Source: DATEZO01 sp035255485 (GTDB taxonomy: Bacteria > Pseudomonadota > Gammaproteobacteria > Burkholderiales > Burkholderiaceae_D). Taken from it: a stretch of DNA of 7,500 nt. This document shows positions 5,418 to 7,500 of this stretch, one piece after another. The stretch is taken from assembly GCA_035255485.1 (NCBI GenBank), contig DATEZO010000044.1, positions 1 through 7,500 of the forward strand, written 5' to 3'. Both the position numbers and the translations under genes were made by a program. The notes under the pieces were generated by a model, which saw only the letters and a list, made by a program, of their open reading frames with translations, ran no database searches and was not told where the DNA came from. Position 1 is the stretch's first letter, and each line of letters begins with the position of its first letter.

Positions 5418-6206
5418 ATGGCGCTTCCCGAGGAAAAGAATACCTCGCTCGCAGTATTAATCGATGCCGACAATGCCAGCCCCACCATTATTGAGGGATT
5501 GCTCACCGAAGTTGCGCGGCTGGGCACGGCGAGCGTCAAGCGCATTTACGGCGACTGGACGACGCCGAACCTTGGGCAATGGAAAGCCGTGCTCCTTGAA
5601 CATTCGATTCAACCGATCCAGCAGTTCCGATACACCACCGGAAAGAATGCCACGGACAGTGCGATGATCATTGATGCCATGGACTTGCTGTATACCGGGC
5701 CGTTTGGCGGCTTTTGCCTGGTATCGAGCGACAGCGATTTCACCCGGCTAGCCGCACGCATCCGCGAATCCGGCAAGCGCGTGTACGGTTTCGGTGAACG
5801 CAAGACACCGCGCCCGTTCGTATCGGCCTGTGATCGCTTTGTGTACACGGAAGTGTTTTCCACATCATCGGGCGTGGCCCAGGAGATCAAACCCAGACCG
5901 GCGAAAGAGCTGCGCAGCGACACCAAACTGTTGAATCTGTTCCGCGCCGCAATCGAAGCGGGCTCGGACGAGAATGGCTGGGCGCAGTTAGCCTGGGTCG
6001 GCAGCAACATCATCAAGCAAGCCCCCGAGTTCGACCCGCGCAACTACGGCTATGCCAAGCTGAGCGAACTGGCTGCGGCAATCGGGTTATTCGAGGTTGA
6101 TCGGCGTGAGCAACGGGTATGGATCAAGGATGGCCGCAAAAAGATGGCCACACCATTACCTGCGGGTGACTCCGTCACACCGCCAAGCACGCCGCAAGCA
6201 GTGTAA
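5418..6206 (+). CDS. NYN-domain ribonuclease-like protein with C-terminal OST-HTH (LOTUS) domain
   Basis: 262 residues. Residues ~11-145 are a NYN (PIN-like, LabA/VPA-type) domain with its acidic metal site: LIDADN (D16, D18), the 'TGKNATDSAMIIDAMDLL' segment (D80, D86) and 'LVSSDSDFTRLA' (D105, D107), followed by GKRVYGFGE and a strand near 'CDRFVYTEVF'. Residues ~165-243 form an OST-HTH/LOTUS winged helix (LLNLFRAAIEAGSDENGWAQL, FDPRNYGYAKLSELAAAIGLFEV, RVWIKDG), a module that binds RNA or RNA-associated partners. The domain order and length are normal for this bacterial family, and all expected acidic residues are present, so activity is plausible. I infer metal-dependent RNA cleavage; the substrate is unknown. 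The start is fixed by AAAAGGA 6 bp upstream. It converges on the decayed nuclease/barrel locus. Confidence 0.9.
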   Translation: MALPEEKNTSLAVLIDADNASPTIIEGLLTEVARLGTASVKRIYGDWTTPNLGQWKAVLLEHSIQPIQQFRYTTGKNATDSAMIIDAMDLLYTGPFGGFCLVSSDSDFTRLAARIRESGKRVYGFGERKTPRPFVSACDRFVYTEVFSTSSGVAQEIKPRPAKELRSDTKLLNLFRAAIEAGSDENGWAQLAWVGSNIIKQAPEFDPRNYGYAKLSELAAAIGLFEVDRREQRVWIKDGRKKMATPLPAGDSVTPPSTPQAV

Positions 6207-6367
6207 CTGCAAGCCCGAACGACGAAAGTCCACCCACCTTACATGGTGAGTCATGCCTCTGGCAGCCGTACGTGATCCTTGCGCGGTCAGGCCAGCCGTT
6301 CGCGCGTACCGGGCGCTTTTTCGGTCGCGACGCTGCACTCGCCGACGATATGGATACCGAACAGGAC
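6207..6367. other. Intergenic stretch between the NYN gene and the chimeric pseudogene
   Basis: About 160 bp with no supported gene. A short CACC/GGTG inverted repeat (around 6236-6248) is too weak to call a terminator. The minus-strand frame that carries the beta-barrel remnant runs on through here to a stop at 6287-6289, with residues that no longer resemble the barrel family, so its last ~27 codons are probably post-truncation filler. Confidence 0.4.
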
Positions 6368-6547
6368 GTCAGCATTGGCTGCCGAATACGTATTGCCGTT
6401 AATAGTGTAGCTGCCGCTAGCGTTCGGTTTTCCAACCGCATCGATTTTGTTGCCGTTGTAGACGATGCCGCCGGAGAGACGAAATTGATTGTCTCCAGGG
6501 AACCAGTGTAGCAACGCGTCGAACGATTGCAGCTTGAGCTTGCAATC
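6368..6547 (-). pseudogene. Outer-membrane beta-barrel protein, internal remnant
   Basis: On the minus strand a ~60-codon piece reads KLKLQSFDALLHWFPGDNQF, RLSGGIVYNGNKIDAVGKPN and ASGSYTINGNTYSAANA. The alternating polar/hydrophobic strands, a 'D-A-L-L-(D/H)-W-x-P' strand, and 'GxxYNGNKIDxxxKPxxSGxYTINGxTY' are what I would expect of a small OmpW-like or similar outer-membrane barrel from betaproteobacteria. The family name is from memory and not verified. The piece has neither a signal peptide nor the terminal aromatic strand, so it is an internal fragment. Upstream it is joined, in a different frame, to the Mrr-like nuclease remnant at about 6543-6550; downstream the likeness stops near 6371. 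It cannot make a functional porin. Confidence 0.6.
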
Positions 6548-6548
6548 G

Positions 6549-7130
6549 TAACGGCTTGTTCGGATCACCTTTGAACAGCTTGATGTCGATTCCGCCGTGG
6601 GCGCCACAGCGGATCGTCTGTGATTTGAAACCGACCGCCTCATAGTATTTGGCACAGAGCAGCTCGAAGCGCTTCCACTCCAACGCACGTAGTGCTTCCA
6701 ACGACCAGGCATCAGGAGCAATGTCAATGGCGGTCTGGCCCGCAGCACCAACGACCGCATTTCCCCACCCGGCTTCCAGCTGCGTCCCATTCCGCCAAAC
6801 TTTGCCCATGTCAGGCAGGAACGCTGTTATGGATGGCTCAATGCTCTTTCTTTGGGACGGGCGCCCTGTCGTATTCGTTGCTACAGAATTGACTCGTGCC
6901 TTGGCTCGGGCAAATGCAATCATGCTGATGCAGCCAAAGCCAATTAAGGCGAGCCAAGTAGCGGAATGGGCCATGGCCGCCAATCCTGCAAGGACCGGAT
7001 TGCGGGAAAATATGGATGGGATGACCCAGCGAAGCACTGCGAAGCCAACACCTGCAAAACCGGCACTTACCTGCCAAGGTAGGACTACCACTACTTCTGC
7101 AAGTCCTTTATTTTTGCGATGCCTTCCCAT
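6549..7130 (-). pseudogene. Membrane-anchored Mrr-like restriction endonuclease, truncated 5' remnant
   Basis: From ATG 7130 (GGAAAG 4 bp upstream, minus strand) the product has a basic start MGRHRKNKGL, two hydrophobic segments (~17-41 and ~46-73) and a linker. From ~150 it has the opening of an Mrr_cat-type nuclease domain: ALEWKRFELLCAKYYEAVGF, then GAHGGIDIKLFKGDPNKPL with D182 as the first catalytic acidic residue. The family usually has GxDGGID; here His178 replaces the first Asp. The rest of the active site (the Q/E-x-K strand, VQCK in relatives) is missing: after Leu194 the sequence is foreign, and the frame continues with Arg/Gln-rich residues to a stop at 6417-6419. Known relatives are type IV-like or uncharacterised nucleases about 250-300 residues long. 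The remnant is expected to be inactive. Confidence 0.72.
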
Positions 7131-7378
7131 CTGCTTTCCATAGTTTCATTTTGACAATGAGATTACCTCGGAAAGTAATGACGACAGATATCCCGTGTTT
7201 ATGGGGTATCAAAAGCGCCCCAGCGCGTCGCCTCGGCGTCTCAAGACGAGATGATGAATGACCAGCGGGAATCGCGTCGATCTTGGCAGGCCGCTTTGCA
7301 TTCGGTTTCCGACTTTTGTTTTTCAGCGACAAACTGTTGCAGACGCCCCGAGACGGCTGGCCGCCATTCGCGCTGAGT
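7131..7378. other. Intergenic region between regulator fragment and nuclease remnant
   Basis: 248 bp. Short frames on both strands are without family likeness or ribosome binding sites. A small hairpin with tetraloop, CGTC-TCAA-GACG, lies at 7237-7248. It could lie in the 3' region of the minus-strand regulator gene, but it lacks a T-tract and is weak. The promoter of the nuclease remnant would be expected here, but no convincing -35/-10 pair was seen. Confidence 0.4.
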
Positions 7379-7498
7379 TTAGCCGCGCCGCGCGGCTTGA
7401 GGCGCCGGGTGGAACTTGTCCGTCGATATATCGAACCGCTTCAGCTTGTCATACAGGGTTTTCTTCGGAATACTCAAGCTTTCCGCCGCTGCATTGAC
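7379..7498 (-). CDS. NtrC/DctD-family sigma-54 response regulator, C-terminal fragment
   Basis: Partial gene cut by the right edge; the last 39 codons and TAA (7381-7379) are visible. The sequence VNAAAESLSIPKKTLYDKLKRFDI is a Fis-type (HTH_8) DNA-binding helix-turn-helix, as found at the C-terminus of NtrC-family activators. The 'IP(K/R)KTLYDKL(K/R)' recognition helix is especially like DctD, the regulator of C4-dicarboxylate uptake. A short variable tail (STDKFHPAPQAARRG) follows. The receiver and AAA+ domains, which would confirm the subtype, are outside the window. It likely marks the right boundary of the variable segment. Family call is firm; the dctD assignment is only a likelihood, so no symbol is given. 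Confidence 0.8.
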   Translation of the reverse strand, partial: VNAAAESLSIPKKTLYDKLKRFDISTDKFHPAPQAARRG

Positions 7499-7500
7499 AT

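Noticed and set aside
6272..6511. Plus-strand 79-codon open frame opposite the beta-barrel remnant
   Set aside because: The minus-strand reading has coherent barrel-like sequence. The plus reading has no ribosome binding site or domain likeness.
6649..7143. Plus-strand 164-codon open frame opposite the Mrr-like remnant
   Set aside because: The minus strand shows a ribosome binding site, two membrane segments and a nuclease motif. The plus frame is their shadow.
7108..7332. Minus-strand 74-codon lysine/arginine-rich frame between regulator and nuclease remnant
   Set aside because: It overlaps the start of the nuclease remnant, has no ribosome binding site and no recognisable motif. Basic composition alone is not enough to call a gene.
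1..7500. CRISPR array, tRNA/rRNA genes, complete insertion sequence
   Set aside because: No regularly spaced identical repeats, no cloverleaf-like or rRNA sequence, and no transposase with flanking inverted repeats were seen by eye.

Overview
The window looks like a stretch of a betaproteobacterial chromosome, most likely Burkholderiales and perhaps Oxalobacteraceae. That placement is an inference from overall GC-rich coding, the style of the genes, and remnants that resemble genes I associate with that group. No rRNA, tRNA, CRISPR array or complete transposon was seen. Two recognisable housekeeping or regulatory genes are cut by the window edges: the last 45 codons of a RadC-family gene on the left (+ strand), and the C-terminal Fis-type helix of an NtrC/DctD-like sigma-54 activator on the right (- strand). 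Between them lies an accessory region that mixes intact lineage-specific genes with wreckage.

Left part (140-1400). A hairpin follows radC. Then come two truncated genes facing each other: the first ~20 codons of a KTSC-domain-like gene (+) and the N-terminal ~40% of an FAD-dependent oxidoreductase (-), which also carries an in-frame amber codon. Both lose similarity within the same ~15 bp, as if one deletion removed both 3' ends. About 500 bp (900-1400) beyond this contain no gene I can defend.

Centre (1401-5257). An intact minus-strand gene encodes a tyrosine-recombinase-fold protein whose usual catalytic residues are mostly missing, so it is probably a DNA-binding protein rather than an active integrase. 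It is separated by a ~590 bp intergenic region, with a strongly AT-rich patch and a promoter-like TATAAT, from a rightward run of three genes for exported proteins: a lipoprotein, an LprI/DUF1311-type protein, and an unknown periplasmic protein. The first two are 22 bp apart and the third follows after 126 bp. None of the three has a recognisable Shine-Dalgarno sequence.

Right part (5258-7500). A well-formed NYN-nuclease plus OST-HTH (LOTUS) gene, probably RNA-directed, has a clear ribosome binding site. It converges on a chimeric pseudogene in which the membrane anchor and first half of an Mrr-like nuclease are joined, out of frame, to an internal piece of an outer-membrane beta-barrel gene. 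About 250 bp with no convincing gene separate that pseudogene from the regulator fragment.

Taken together this looks like a chromosomal spot of gene turnover: deletion scars at both ends and small cargo genes in the middle. I do not see a convincing new defence or mobile system. The items most worth checking are the three-gene exported cluster, the recombinase-fold protein without active-site residues, and the two deletion junctions.
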